Source of the DNA: Reyranella sp.
GTDB taxonomy: Bacteria > Pseudomonadota > Alphaproteobacteria > Reyranellales > Reyranellaceae
Assembly (NCBI GenBank): GCA_019750135.1
Contig: JAIEOV010000007.1
Span: 186,001-250,000 of the forward strand
Direction: 5' to 3'
Length of the DNA: 64,000 nt
The notes beneath the pieces are model-generated. The model saw only the letters and a program-made list of their open reading frames with translations. It did not search any database and was not told the origin of the DNA. Each line of letters begins with the position of its first letter. Within the stretch, counting starts at the first letter, position 1. Position numbers and translations under genes: made by a program. Shown here piece by piece: positions 41,373 through 50,098 of the stretch.

Positions 41373-42176
41373 ATGCGTTTGAAGGACAAAGTCGCCATCG
41401 TCGTCGGCGCCGGCCAGAGCCCGGGCGAGGGCGTCGGCAACGGCCGCGCCACGGCGCTGACCTTCGCCCGCGAAGGCGCCAAGGTGCTGTGCGTCGACTA
41501 CAACCTCGGCAGCGCCGAGGAAACGGTCGACATGATCAAGAAGAACCAGGGCACGGCCGCCGCCATCAAGGCCGACGTCACCAAGGAATCCGACATCAAG
41601 GCCTTCGTGGACGACGTCATGAAGCGTTGGGGCCGGATCGACATCCTGCACAACAATGTCGGCGTCTCGATCGCCGGCGGCGACGCCGAGTTGCTCCAGC
41701 TCACCGAAGAGGCCTTCGACCGCTGCGTGGCGATCAACCTCAAGAGCTGCATCCTCGCCTGCAAGCACGTGATCCCGATCATGCGCGAGCAGAAGAGCGG
41801 CGCCATCGTCAACATCTCGTCGAACGCGGTGATCAGCACCTATCCCTACGTCGCCTACAAGACGACCAAGGCGGCGATGGTGTCGTTCACCGAGCAGCTC
41901 GCCTACCAGAACGCGGAGTACGGCATCCGCGCCAACGTCATCCTGCCCGGCCTGATGAACACGCCGATGGCGGTCGATACGCGCGCGCGCGAGTTCAACA
42001 AGCCCCGCGCTCAGGTCGAGGCCGAGCGCGACGCCAAGGTGCCGCTCCGGCGCAAGATGGGCACCGGCTGGGACGTCGCCAACGCCGCGCTGTTCCTGGC
42101 GTCGGACGAAGCTTCCTTCGTCACCGGCGTCACCCTACCGGTCGACGGCGGCGCCGGCGTCATTCGCGGCGGCTAG
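41373..42176 (+). CDS. Short-chain dehydrogenase/reductase
   Basis: A 267-residue SDR with cofactor loop VVGAGQSPGEGVGNGRATAL and CVDYNLGSAEETVDM after beta-2. The catalytic Ser and YKTTK are in NISSNAVIST and VAYKTTKAAMVSF. C-terminal FVTGVTLPVDGG. The cofactor-loop insertion is similar to the SDR at 39964-40776, and both have DMIK after the second strand. A product/substrate relation between the two is possible but not shown. Confidence 0.9.
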   Translation: MRLKDKVAIVVGAGQSPGEGVGNGRATALTFAREGAKVLCVDYNLGSAEETVDMIKKNQGTAAAIKADVTKESDIKAFVDDVMKRWGRIDILHNNVGVSIAGGDAELLQLTEEAFDRCVAINLKSCILACKHVIPIMREQKSGAIVNISSNAVISTYPYVAYKTTKAAMVSFTEQLAYQNAEYGIRANVILPGLMNTPMAVDTRAREFNKPRAQVEAERDAKVPLRRKMGTGWDVANAALFLASDEASFVTGVTLPVDGGAGVIRGG

Positions 42177-42224
42177 GCGGGTGCGCTGGGACAAGCAGGC
42201 ACAGTCCTTGCGTAGGTCGGCGTC

Positions 42225-42983
42225 ATGAAGCGACTCGATGGCAAGACCGCCCTCATCACCGGCGCCTCCTCGGGCATCGGCCGCGCCATTGCGCAGAAGT
42301 TCGCGGCCGAAGGCGCGTTGCTCCTGCTGATGGATGTCACTGACGAGGTACGCGAAGGCGGACAGCCGACGCACGAGATGCTGGGCGTGCCCTGGTTCAA
42401 GGGGGACGTCTCCCGTGAGGCCGACGCCGACGAGGCCGTGCGGCGCGCCGCGTCGCCAACCGGCCGGCTCGACATCGTGGTCAACGACGCCGTCTACAAC
42501 ATCGGCGGCAAGCTCGCCGAGACCAGCCTGGCCGACTGGAACCGCAGCATCGAGGTCAACCTGACCGGCGTGTTCCTGATGTGCCGCGCCGCCGTCCGCC
42601 AGATGCAGGGCCAGGAGATCCGCAACGAGGTGCGCGGACGCATCGTCAACATCTCCTCCCAGCACGGCATGATCGCCGCACCGGAAGCCGTCGCCTACGG
42701 CACCACCAAGGCGGGCGTCGTCTACATCACCCGCCAGATTGCAGTCGACTATGCCAAGGAGAACATCGTCTGCAACGCCGTGGCGCCCGGCAAGATCCTG
42801 ACCGGCAAGACCGGCCGCGCCATCGAGCCGCGCTGGATCGACTACAGCCACGCCCGCACGCCGCTGCCGCGACTCGGCCGTTCAGAGGACGTCGCCAACG
42901 CTGTGCTTTTCCTCGCCTCCGACGAGGCGACTTTCATCACGGGCGAGAACCTGATGGTCGACGGCGGCTGGATGGCCGGCTGA
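42225..42983 (+). CDS. Short-chain dehydrogenase/reductase
   Basis: A 252-residue classical SDR: ITGASSGIGRAIAQKFAAEG, LLMDVTDEV, NISSQHGMIAAPEAVAYGTTKAG split here into NISSQHG and VAYGTTKAGVV, and FITGENLMVDGGW. Unlike the two SDRs upstream it has the ordinary TGxxxGxG loop. Overlaps the 3' end of the LysR gene on the opposite strand by 47 bp. 48 bp separate it from the previous gene. Confidence 0.9.
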   Translation: MKRLDGKTALITGASSGIGRAIAQKFAAEGALLLLMDVTDEVREGGQPTHEMLGVPWFKGDVSREADADEAVRRAASPTGRLDIVVNDAVYNIGGKLAETSLADWNRSIEVNLTGVFLMCRAAVRQMQGQEIRNEVRGRIVNISSQHGMIAAPEAVAYGTTKAGVVYITRQIAVDYAKENIVCNAVAPGKILTGKTGRAIEPRWIDYSHARTPLPRLGRSEDVANAVLFLASDEATFITGENLMVDGGWMAG

Positions 42984-43848
42984 CCGGCAGGAGGCCTTCC
43001 AGCACGCCGAGGAACGCCCGCACCAGCCGCGCATTCTGCCGCTCGCGCAGATGCACGACATGGGCATAGGTGTAGATCTCGGCATCCGTCACCGGCAGGG
43101 CACGGATGCGCGGGTCCGGGATGAACTCCGCCTCCGACACCACGCCCAGCCCGATCCCCTTGGCCACGGCTTCGCGGATCGATTCGCGGCTGCCGATCTC
43201 CATCACCACGCGCGGCCAGGCGCCCGCGCCCTGAATGGCCTGATCGAAGGCGCGGCGCGTCGTCGAGCCGGCCTCGCGCACGATCAGCCGCTGGCCGTGC
43301 ATTTCGCGCACCCGGATGCCGCGGCGGCGGGCGAAGGGATGGTCGGCCGGACACATCACCACGACGCGGTGCCGACGGTAGGGAATGGCGACCAGCCGCG
43401 GATCCGGATCGACATGGGCCAGCACCGCCACGTCGGTGCGATAGTCCAGGAGGTCGGACACGGTCTGACGTGAATTGCCGACCGTCACCGAGACATAGAG
43501 GCCGGGATAGCGCGCGTTGAACGCCGCCAGCATGTCGGTGACGTGATAGGGCCCGACGGCGCCGACGCGCAGGTGCCCCGTCTTGAGCTCGCGCGTCTCG
43601 TTCAGGTAGTCACCCGCCTCCTTCTCGTCGGCGAACAGGCGGCGTGTGATGTCCAAAAGGCCGCTGCCCGTCTCGGTGAGCTCGATGCGCCGGCCATGGC
43701 GCACGAACAGCTCGATGCCGAACTCGTCCTCCAGCGATTTCACCTGGGTGGTAATGGTGGGCTGGCTGACGCCGAGCTCGCGCGCCGCCGCGGTGAAACT
43801 GCCGCGTTGCGCGACGGCGTGGAACGACCGGAGCTGGGTGTGCCTCAT
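42937..43848 (-). CDS. LysR-family transcriptional regulator
   Basis: A 303-residue LysR protein. The N-terminal winged helix (LRSFHAVAQRGSFTAAARE, then LGVSQPTITTQVKSLEDEFG, about residues 6-44) is followed by the two-lobed effector domain (HLRVGAVGPYHVTDMLAAF, VGNSRQTVSDLL and so on). It is divergent from the Fe-ADH/phnDCE operon and probably controls it; a TTTCTC-N11-GAGAAA site lies between. The C-terminal extension beyond GVLEGLLP is Arg/Ser/Pro-rich and overlaps the SDR gene. Confidence 0.92.
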   Translation of the reverse strand: MRHTQLRSFHAVAQRGSFTAAARELGVSQPTITTQVKSLEDEFGIELFVRHGRRIELTETGSGLLDITRRLFADEKEAGDYLNETRELKTGHLRVGAVGPYHVTDMLAAFNARYPGLYVSVTVGNSRQTVSDLLDYRTDVAVLAHVDPDPRLVAIPYRRHRVVVMCPADHPFARRRGIRVREMHGQRLIVREAGSTTRRAFDQAIQGAGAWPRVVMEIGSRESIREAVAKGIGLGVVSEAEFIPDPRIRALPVTDAEIYTYAHVVHLRERQNARLVRAFLGVLEGLLPVSRPSSRRRPSGSRP

Positions 43849-43854
43849 ATTGAT

Positions 43855-43877
43855 TTTCTCAATGAAAGATCGAGAAA
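43855..43877. promoter_or_regulatory. Putative LysR operator (T-N11-A type)
   Basis: TTTCTC (43855-43860), 11-bp spacer, GAGAAA (43872-43877) is a perfect inverted pair in the 105-bp space between the divergent LysR and Fe-ADH genes. LysR proteins recognise inverted pairs with a T-N11-A core. The flanking bases also form a weaker symmetry (ATTGAT before, TTTGAA after). Assigned by position and symmetry only. Confidence 0.5.
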
Positions 43878-43953
43878 CTTTGAATTGGATGAATGTGAGC
43901 CCGGCACCGAAGATTGTCCACCAAGGAACAAAAACAGTCGGGAGAGAGCGCGG

Positions 43954-45066
43954 ATGTGGCGCTACCGCAATCCGGTGGACGTGAAGTTCGGGGCGGGCGT
44001 GTTCGATACGCTGGGCAAGGTGCTGGGCCGACGGGCCTACTGCCTCGTCACCTATGACGACGCCAACGGCGGCGGCATCTTCGCCGAGCTCACGCGCCGT
44101 GTCGTCGCCATGGCCGGCACGCCGGCCGTCATGGTGCGCAACATCGGCCCCAACCCGGATTTCCTGGGTCTCGACGAGTCCTGCCGCACCTACGCCTCGG
44201 CCACCCGGCCGGTGGAAGCCATCGTGGCGCTGGGCGGCGGCTCGGTGATGGACGCCGCCAAGGTCCTGGCCGCCGCGGACGGCGACTTCGACCGGGTGAA
44301 GCGCCATCTCCAGACCGGCACCGGCGGCGAGGCGCTCGCCCGCACGCCCATCATCGCGATCCCCACGACGGCCGGCACCGGCAGCGAAGTCACCTCGTGG
44401 GCCACCGTGTGGGACACCGAGGCCATGAATAAGTACTCGCTCGCGCGCGAGACGCTCTATCCCGAGACGGCGCTGGTCGACCCCCTGCTCACCCTCGGCC
44501 TGCCGCGCGCAGTCACGATCAGCACGGGCCTCGATGCGCTGAGCCACGCGCTGGAAAGCATCTGGAACGTCAACGCCAACCCGGTCTCGAGCAACCTCGC
44601 CGAGACGGCCGCGCGCGAGGTGCTCGAAGCCCTGCCGCTGCTGGCCGACGATCTCGCCAGCGAGGCGCTGCGCACGCGGCTCACCCGCGCCAGCCTGTTC
44701 GCCGGGCTAGCCTTCTCCAACACCCGCACGGCGCTCGCCCATGCGCTGTCCTATCACCTGACCCTGCATCACGGCGTGCCGCACGGCATCGCCTGCTCGT
44801 TCAGCCTGCCCATGGTGATGCGCGCCGTCGCCGGCTGCGACCCAGCCTGCGACGCCTCGCTGAAGCGCATCTTCGGGTCCGACCTCACGGCAGGCGCCGC
44901 TCGCCTCGAAGCCTTCCTGAAGCGACTGGGCATCTCGCCCAGCGCCACCGACCACGGCATCGCCGCGCGCGACTGGCAGGCGCTGGTCGACGACGCGCTG
45001 GCCGGCGACCGCGGCCGCAACTTCATCGGACGCCGGGAGACGCTTTTGGCCGAAATGGCCGCCTGA
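43954..45066 (+). CDS. Iron-containing alcohol dehydrogenase (phosphonate-cluster type)
   Basis: A 370-residue group III Fe-ADH. VALGGGSVMDAAKVLAAA is the NAD-binding stretch; metal ligands are expected in TGLDALSHALES (Asp/His) and in FSNTRTALAHALSYHLTLHH and HHGVPHGIACSFSLP (two His). IAIPTTAGTGSEVTSW is another family block. The gene precedes phnD, phnC and phnE with 23 bp to phnD, and homologues near phosphonate genes act on phosphonoacetaldehyde or similar compounds; that specific role is inferred. GGAGAGAGCGCGG precedes the ATG. Confidence 0.85.
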   Translation: MWRYRNPVDVKFGAGVFDTLGKVLGRRAYCLVTYDDANGGGIFAELTRRVVAMAGTPAVMVRNIGPNPDFLGLDESCRTYASATRPVEAIVALGGGSVMDAAKVLAAADGDFDRVKRHLQTGTGGEALARTPIIAIPTTAGTGSEVTSWATVWDTEAMNKYSLARETLYPETALVDPLLTLGLPRAVTISTGLDALSHALESIWNVNANPVSSNLAETAAREVLEALPLLADDLASEALRTRLTRASLFAGLAFSNTRTALAHALSYHLTLHHGVPHGIACSFSLPMVMRAVAGCDPACDASLKRIFGSDLTAGAARLEAFLKRLGISPSATDHGIAARDWQALVDDALAGDRGRNFIGRRETLLAEMAA

Positions 45067-45089
45067 CAAGAACGATAACGGAGGAAACA

Positions 45090-45956
45090 ATGACCAAGAT
45101 GACGCGCCGCGCACTCGGAGTACTTGCCGCCGGTTCATTGCTCGCGGGCAACGTCCGGGCCCAGCAGCAGGTCCTGAAAGTCGGCTTGATCCCGTCCGAG
45201 GATTCCCGCGCCATGCTGGCGCAGAGCAGGGACATCCTCGATGCCCTGGAGAAGAACCTCGGCATGAAGGTCCAGGGCTTCGTCGCCACAGACTACAACG
45301 GCGTCATCGAAGCACTGCGCGCCAAGCACCTCGACATCGCCTATCTCGGGCCGTTCTCCTACGTGCTGGCCACCACGGTGACGCCGGTCGAGGCCTTCGC
45401 CATCGCCGAGACCGCCAAGGCGGGCCGCACCTACTATCACAGCCAGATCATCGCCAAGAAATCGAGCGGCATCAAAACCCTGGAAGATCTCAAGGGCAAG
45501 AACTTCGCCTTCGTCGATCCCGCCTCGACCTCGGGCTACGCCTTCCCGCTCGCCGGCCTCCTGAAGGCCGGCATCGAGCCCAAGCGCGACTTCAAGACCG
45601 TGATCTTCACCGGCGCGCACGACGCCAACGCGGTCGCCGTCGCCAACGGCAAAGTCGACGCCGCCACCATCGCCGACCGCATTCTCGACGCCGCGATCGC
45701 CAAGGGGCACATCAAGGCCGACGAGATCGAGGTCGTGTGGCGCTCGGCCCCGATCCCGGAATCGCCCATGGTGTGGCGCAAGGATCTCTCGCCCGAGATG
45801 AAGGAGAAGGTGAAGGCGGCCTTCCTCGCCATCAAGGATCTCAACTGGTCCGACCAGGGCAAGCTGAACGGCTTCAAGGCGACCAACGACCAAGCCTACG
45901 ACGTGGTGCGCGAGACCGCCAAGCTCGCCAACATCGATCTCAAGAAGCAGAAGTAG
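45090..45956 (+). CDS. phnD: Phosphonate/phosphate ABC transporter substrate-binding protein
   Basis: A 288-residue periplasmic protein with a signal peptide MTKMTRRALGVLAAGSLLAG (cleaved near NVRA/QQQ). PhnD-family blocks are visible: VGLIPSEDSRAML, FVATDYNGVIEALRAKHLDIAYLGPF split as YNGVIEALRAKHLDIAY and LGPFSYVLA, and SFVDP-like KNFAFVDPASTSGYAFPL. The ADYNG/YLGPFSY region holds the phosphonate pocket in PhnD. First transporter gene of the operon; overall ligand class is phosphonate-like, not resolved further. Confidence 0.9.
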   Translation: MTKMTRRALGVLAAGSLLAGNVRAQQQVLKVGLIPSEDSRAMLAQSRDILDALEKNLGMKVQGFVATDYNGVIEALRAKHLDIAYLGPFSYVLATTVTPVEAFAIAETAKAGRTYYHSQIIAKKSSGIKTLEDLKGKNFAFVDPASTSGYAFPLAGLLKAGIEPKRDFKTVIFTGAHDANAVAVANGKVDAATIADRILDAAIAKGHIKADEIEVVWRSAPIPESPMVWRKDLSPEMKEKVKAAFLAIKDLNWSDQGKLNGFKATNDQAYDVVRETAKLANIDLKKQK

Positions 45957-45958
45957 CG

Positions 45959-46789
45959 ATGATCGAGATCCACGGCCTGGCGAAATCCTACGGCGCGCAC
46001 CAGGCGCTGAAGGACGTCACGCTGTCGATCCGGCCCGGCGAGTTCGTCGTCGTGCTGGGTCCGTCCGGCGCCGGCAAGTCGACCTTGCTGCGCTGCATCA
46101 ATCGCCTCGCCCAGCCGACCGCCGGCGAGATCGTGGTCGAGGGTACGCCGTTCCGCTCCAGCGCCCGCGACCTGCGCCTGCTCCGGCGCAACGTCGCCAT
46201 GATCTTCCAGCAGCACAATCTGGTGAAGCGGCTCAGCGTGCTGAAGAACGTGCTGGTCGGCCGCATGGCCGATCTCTCTCCGGTCCTGAGCTGCCTGCAG
46301 CTCTTTCCCGAGGCCGACGTGAAGATCGCGCGGCACTGCCTGGAACAGGTCGCGATGAGCCACAAGGCCGACAGTCGCGCCGACGCGCTGTCGGGCGGGG
46401 AGCAGCAGCGCGTCGGCATCGCCCGCGCACTGGCCCAGCAGCCCAAGTTCATGCTGGCCGACGAGCCGGTGGCGAGCCTCGATCCCAAGACCTCGCGCAT
46501 CGTGCTGTCCTACCTCAAGCAGAGCTGCAAGGAGTCCAACATCGCCGTGCTCTGCAACCTGCACCAGATCGACTATGCGCTGGAGTTCGGCGAGCGCCTC
46601 GTCGGCCTCTCGGCCGGCGAGGTCGTCTATGACGGCGCGCCCGCCGGCGTGTCGGGCGACGTCATCCGCCGCATCTATCCCGGGCTCGACGATCCCAACG
46701 TGCTCGACGCCGCGCAGCGCCTCACTGAGCGCCGCCGCGCTGCCGCCGAAGCCGTCATCGCCGCCGCCGCGGCCGAAGGGAGGGCCTGA
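45959..46789 (+). CDS. phnC: Phosphonate ABC transporter ATP-binding protein
   Basis: A 276-residue ATPase. Walker A is LGPSGAGKSTLL, the Q-loop is FQQHNLVKRLSVL, the signature is ALSGGEQQRVGIARAL, and Walker B is FMLADEPVASLDPKT. The KRLSVLKNVLVGRM stretch after the Q-loop is typical of PhnC. Begins 2 bp after the phnD stop, with phnE following 2 bp later. Energises uptake through PhnE. The C-terminal 25 residues are Ala-rich and family-atypical. Confidence 0.95.
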   Translation: MIEIHGLAKSYGAHQALKDVTLSIRPGEFVVVLGPSGAGKSTLLRCINRLAQPTAGEIVVEGTPFRSSARDLRLLRRNVAMIFQQHNLVKRLSVLKNVLVGRMADLSPVLSCLQLFPEADVKIARHCLEQVAMSHKADSRADALSGGEQQRVGIARALAQQPKFMLADEPVASLDPKTSRIVLSYLKQSCKESNIAVLCNLHQIDYALEFGERLVGLSAGEVVYDGAPAGVSGDVIRRIYPGLDDPNVLDAAQRLTERRRAAAEAVIAAAAAEGRA

Positions 46790-46791
46790 CC

Positions 46792-47586
46792 ATGTCCCTG
46801 CAATTCGTCGTCACCAGGCCGCGTGGGCCGCTCGGCTGGTGGATCCTGGTGCCGATCGTCAGCCTGTCGGTCGCCGTGCTGTGGTGGTCGGCGGCCGGCA
46901 CCAAGCTCAGCATCGCCGACTTCATCGCCGGCTTGCCCTGGATCGCCGATTTCGTCGGCCGCATGCTGCCGCCCAACTTCGCCTTCATGGAGAAGCTGAT
47001 AAGGCCGGCCATCGAGACGGTGCAGATCGCGTTGTGGGGCACCCTGCTCGGCATCGTGCTGGCCCTGCCGATCTGTTTCTTCGCCGCGCGCAACCTCTCG
47101 CCCTATGCCTGGGTGTTCCACGGCCTGCGCCAGGTGCTGAACGTGATGCGCGGCATCAACGAGATCATCCTGGCGCTGATCTTCGTCGCCGCCGTCGGCC
47201 TGGGGCCGTTCGCCGGCGTGCTGGCGATCGCCCTGCACGGCGCCGGCATGCTGGGCAAGTTCTTCGCCGAGGCGATCGAGGAGATCGACGAGGGCCCGCT
47301 TGACGCCCTGCGCGCCGCTGGCGCCGGCACCCTGCAGCGCATCGTCTTCGGCGTGCTGCCGCAGGTCCTGCCGACCTGGATCGGCGTCGTGCTCTACCGC
47401 TTCGAGACCAACATCCGCGTCTCGACCGTGCTCGGCATGGTCGGCGCCGGCGGCATCGGCTTCGAGCTCATCAGCTCGATGAAGCTCTTCGCCTATGAGG
47501 ACACCGCAGCCTGCGTGATCGTGATCCTGGCGCTGGTGCTGGTAGCCGACCTGCTGTCGTCGAAGCTCAGGGCGATGATCAGGTAG
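46792..47586 (+). CDS. phnE: Phosphonate ABC transporter permease
   Basis: A 264-residue inner-membrane permease with about six helices. IETVQIALWGTLLGIVLALP begins the conserved core, HGLRQVLNVMRGINEIILAL and ALHGAGMLGKFFAEAIEEID give the loop that contacts PhnC (EAA-like), and LYRFETNIRVSTVLGMVGAGG fits PhnE. Only one permease gene is seen. No C-P bond-cleaving enzyme (PhnX, PhnW, PhnJ) is present in the window. Confidence 0.93.
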   Translation: MSLQFVVTRPRGPLGWWILVPIVSLSVAVLWWSAAGTKLSIADFIAGLPWIADFVGRMLPPNFAFMEKLIRPAIETVQIALWGTLLGIVLALPICFFAARNLSPYAWVFHGLRQVLNVMRGINEIILALIFVAAVGLGPFAGVLAIALHGAGMLGKFFAEAIEEIDEGPLDALRAAGAGTLQRIVFGVLPQVLPTWIGVVLYRFETNIRVSTVLGMVGAGGIGFELISSMKLFAYEDTAACVIVILALVLVADLLSSKLRAMIR

Positions 47587-47596
47587 GGTCAGCGTT

Positions 47597-47728
47597 CCTC
47601 CCCTTCGCGGATGCCGCGAAGGGGAGGTGCCCGCGCAGCGGGCGGAGGGGTCATGAGCACCGCGACTGATGCTCATGACTCCTCCGTCGCCGTCTGACGG
47701 CGACACCTCCCCAGCTTCGCTGGGGAGG
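47597..47728. repeat. Cluster of four stem-loops (composite palindromic repeat)
   Basis: Four hairpins lie in 132 bp between phnE and the convergent adenine deaminase. CCTCCCCTTCGCGG/CCGCGAAGGGGAGG (47597-47627, 14-bp stem, ATG loop); GGAGGGGTCATGAGCA against TGCTCATGACTCCTCC (47644-47685, one mismatch); GTCGCCGTC/GACGGCGAC (47686-47704); CCTCCCCAGC/GCTGGGGAGG (47706-47728). The outer two share the CCTCCCC start, so the whole looks like one composite repeat unit that can also stop transcription. Confidence 0.75.
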
Positions 47729-47733
47729 AGGCC

Positions 47734-49449
47734 CTAAGCCACCAACTCAAACCTGTCGACGTCCACCAGCCCCTTGTCCGTGATCTTGAGATGCGGGATC
47801 ACCGGCAGGGCCAGAAACGCCATCTGCAGGAACGGCTCATGCAGCGTCGTGCCCATCGCCACGACGGCATCGCGCAGCCGCCGCAGGCCCTGCTCGACCT
47901 CCTCGAATGGCCGGTCGCTCATCAGGCCGGCGATGGGCAGCGCCAGCTCGGCCGTCACCCGGCCCTCGACCACCGCGGCGAAGCCGCCGCGCATCTCGAT
48001 CAGGCGGTTCACCGCCGCCGCCATGTCGGCGTCGTTGCCGCCAATGACGCAGATATTGTGGCTGTCGTGGCCGATCGACGAGGCGATGGCGCCGCGGTCG
48101 ATGCCGAAGCCCTTGACGAAGCCGTGCCCGACACTGCCGTAGTCGCTGTGCCGGCCCAGCACCGCCACCTTCAGGATGTCGCGCTCGATATCGGCCTCGA
48201 AGGCGCCGTCGCGCGTCGTCAGCTCGATCGACAGCCGATCCGTCAGGATCTGCCCGGGCCGGATACCGATCACCGGCATCGCGCCATGGCTCGCCACCGG
48301 CATCCGGAAGGTGGCCGCCGTCACGGGCTTGAGCTTCACCGAATCGAGCCCGACCGGCGGCACATCGGGCCGCGCCTTGAAGCGGTCCGGCGTCACCGGC
48401 GCGCCACGGCAGATCACCGAATGCACCTTGCAGGTCGCCAGATCCTCCAGCAGCACGATGTCGGCGCGCTGGCCGGGAGCCACCAGGCCGCGATCGAACA
48501 GGCCGAAGTGCCGCGCCGCCGACCAGGTCGCGGCGCGATAGGCATCGAGCGGCCGCACGCCGCGGGCGATGGCAGAGCGGATCAGGTAGTCGACATGGCC
48601 CTCCTCGGCGATGTCGAGCGGATTGCGATCGTCGGTGCAGAGCGCCAGGAACGGCGCGCGCTCAGTGGTGATCAGCTCGGCCAGCGCCGCGAGATCCTTC
48701 GACACCGTGCCCTCGCGCACCAGGATCTGCATGCCCTTGGCAAGCTTCTCGCGCGCCTCCTCGGCCGAGGTCGTCTCGTGGCAGTTGCGCACGCCGGCGG
48801 CGATATAGGCATTGAGGTCGTACGACGACAGCAGCGGCGAATGGCCGTCGGTCTGCACGTCGGAGAAGGCTGACAGCTTGGCCAGGACCGCCGGATCCTT
48901 GTTGAGCACGCCCGGCACGTTCATGAACTCGGCGAGGCCCAGCACCTTGGGATGCTGCTTGAAGGGCAGCAGGTCCTCCGCCTCCAGGCGAGCGCCCGAG
49001 GTCTCGAGATGCGTGGAGGGCACGCACGACGACAGCTGCACGCGCAGGTCCATCACCGTGACGGCGGCGCACTCCAGGAAGAACCTCAGCCCCGGCACGC
49101 CCATCACGTTGCAGATCTCGTGGGGATCGCAGATCGCCGTCGTCGTGCCGCGCGGCACCACACAGCGATCGAATTCGAGCGGCGGCACCAGGCTCGATTC
49201 GCAATGGACATGGCTGTCGATGAAGCCCGGCACGGCGACGAGCCCGCGCCCGTCGATCTCGGTGGCGCCGTGGTAGGCCTGGTGCGTGCCGACGATGCGG
49301 TCGCCCGCGATCGCGATGTCGCCCACCGTCACATCGCCCGAGGTCAGGTCGAAGATCCCGACCGACTTTATCACCAGATCGGCCGGCGCCTTGCCGCGCG
49401 CCTGGTCGATGATGTCGGCAAGCCGGGATACGCTGAGGGGCTCTCTCAT
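47734..49449 (-). CDS. ade: Adenine deaminase
   Basis: A 571-residue amidohydrolase-superfamily enzyme of purine salvage (adenine to hypoxanthine and ammonia). VPGFIDSHVHCESSLVPP has the first metal HxH motif, RGTTTAICDPHEICNVMGVPG follows in split form (RGTTTAICDPHEI, NVMGVPG), LGLAEFMNVPGVL holds the bridging Glu region and FLALCTDDRNPLDIAEEGHV the metal Asp. The C-terminal domain carries SIGHDSHNICVIGGND. Length and motif order match bacterial Ade. The 6 bp before the start contain no Shine-Dalgarno sequence. Confidence 0.93.
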   Translation of the reverse strand: MREPLSVSRLADIIDQARGKAPADLVIKSVGIFDLTSGDVTVGDIAIAGDRIVGTHQAYHGATEIDGRGLVAVPGFIDSHVHCESSLVPPLEFDRCVVPRGTTTAICDPHEICNVMGVPGLRFFLECAAVTVMDLRVQLSSCVPSTHLETSGARLEAEDLLPFKQHPKVLGLAEFMNVPGVLNKDPAVLAKLSAFSDVQTDGHSPLLSSYDLNAYIAAGVRNCHETTSAEEAREKLAKGMQILVREGTVSKDLAALAELITTERAPFLALCTDDRNPLDIAEEGHVDYLIRSAIARGVRPLDAYRAATWSAARHFGLFDRGLVAPGQRADIVLLEDLATCKVHSVICRGAPVTPDRFKARPDVPPVGLDSVKLKPVTAATFRMPVASHGAMPVIGIRPGQILTDRLSIELTTRDGAFEADIERDILKVAVLGRHSDYGSVGHGFVKGFGIDRGAIASSIGHDSHNICVIGGNDADMAAAVNRLIEMRGGFAAVVEGRVTAELALPIAGLMSDRPFEEVEQGLRRLRDAVVAMGTTLHEPFLQMAFLALPVIPHLKITDKGLVDVDRFELVA

Positions 49450-49489
49450 CAGGAGGAAATAAGGCGCCCTTTATGTCATGGCAATGGCA

Positions 49490-50095
49490 TCAGCCCTGGC
49501 GCTTCGCGGCCTCGACCAGAGCGCGGATGGCCCAGCGCTTGACCCGGCGCGCCTCCGCGTCGTCGAGCTGCAGCACGTCCTTGAAGACCACCATGGCCTC
49601 GGTCCCGACGATCAGGGCCAGCGTCTTGGCAAGCAAGTCGTAAGAGGCCGGCTTGAACTGGCGGCGCGCCGGCTCGAGCGCCGCCTCGATGAGCGGCGTG
49701 CGGCGGTTCTGCCGCAGCGGCGTCTCACTCTCGACCTCGCCGCGGGCCGCGCGCTGCAGGGAGTTGGCGAGCATCAGCCGTAAGGCCGGCTCGTTCGTCA
49801 TCATCATCTCGTGCAGGGCGGTGTCGACCTTCTCCAGCCGCCTCACCGGGTCGGCCGGCGCGCTGCCCGCGAACAGCGTCGCGGGGTCGGGCGTCACGAC
49901 ATCGAGCGAGGCTTCGGCAAGCAGGGCTTCCGTGCTGGGAAAGTAGCGGTAGGCGGTAGCGCGCGACACCAGCGCGGCCTCCGCCACCTCATCGAGACTG
50001 GGCCGGCGTCCCTGCTTCATCAGCTGGGCGGCCGCCTGCAGCAGGTCCTTGCGCGTGCGCCGTTTCTGGTTGGCGCGCCCGGAGAGGCCATCCAT
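49490..50095 (-). CDS. TetR-family transcriptional regulator
   Basis: A 201-residue repressor with an N-terminal helix-turn-helix (TRKDLLQAAAQLMKQGRRPS and LDEVAEAALVSRATAYRYFP, about residues 14-55). The rest is a helical ligand-binding domain with no recognised family. A GTG at 50098 is an alternative start. It lies 3 bp after the NTF2-like gene and probably represses that operon; an imperfect palindrome overlapping the promoter upstream supports this. Confidence 0.9.
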   Translation of the reverse strand: MDGLSGRANQKRRTRKDLLQAAAQLMKQGRRPSLDEVAEAALVSRATAYRYFPSTEALLAEASLDVVTPDPATLFAGSAPADPVRRLEKVDTALHEMMMTNEPALRLMLANSLQRAARGEVESETPLRQNRRTPLIEAALEPARRQFKPASYDLLAKTLALIVGTEAMVVFKDVLQLDDAEARRVKRWAIRALVEAAKRQG

Positions 50096-50098
50096 CAC

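Noticed and set aside
49451..49483. A perfect AGGAGG on the plus strand with an ATG 17-22 bp later, opposite the adenine deaminase and TetR genes
   Set aside because: The reading frame runs antisense to the TetR gene with no domain, so it is probably chance.
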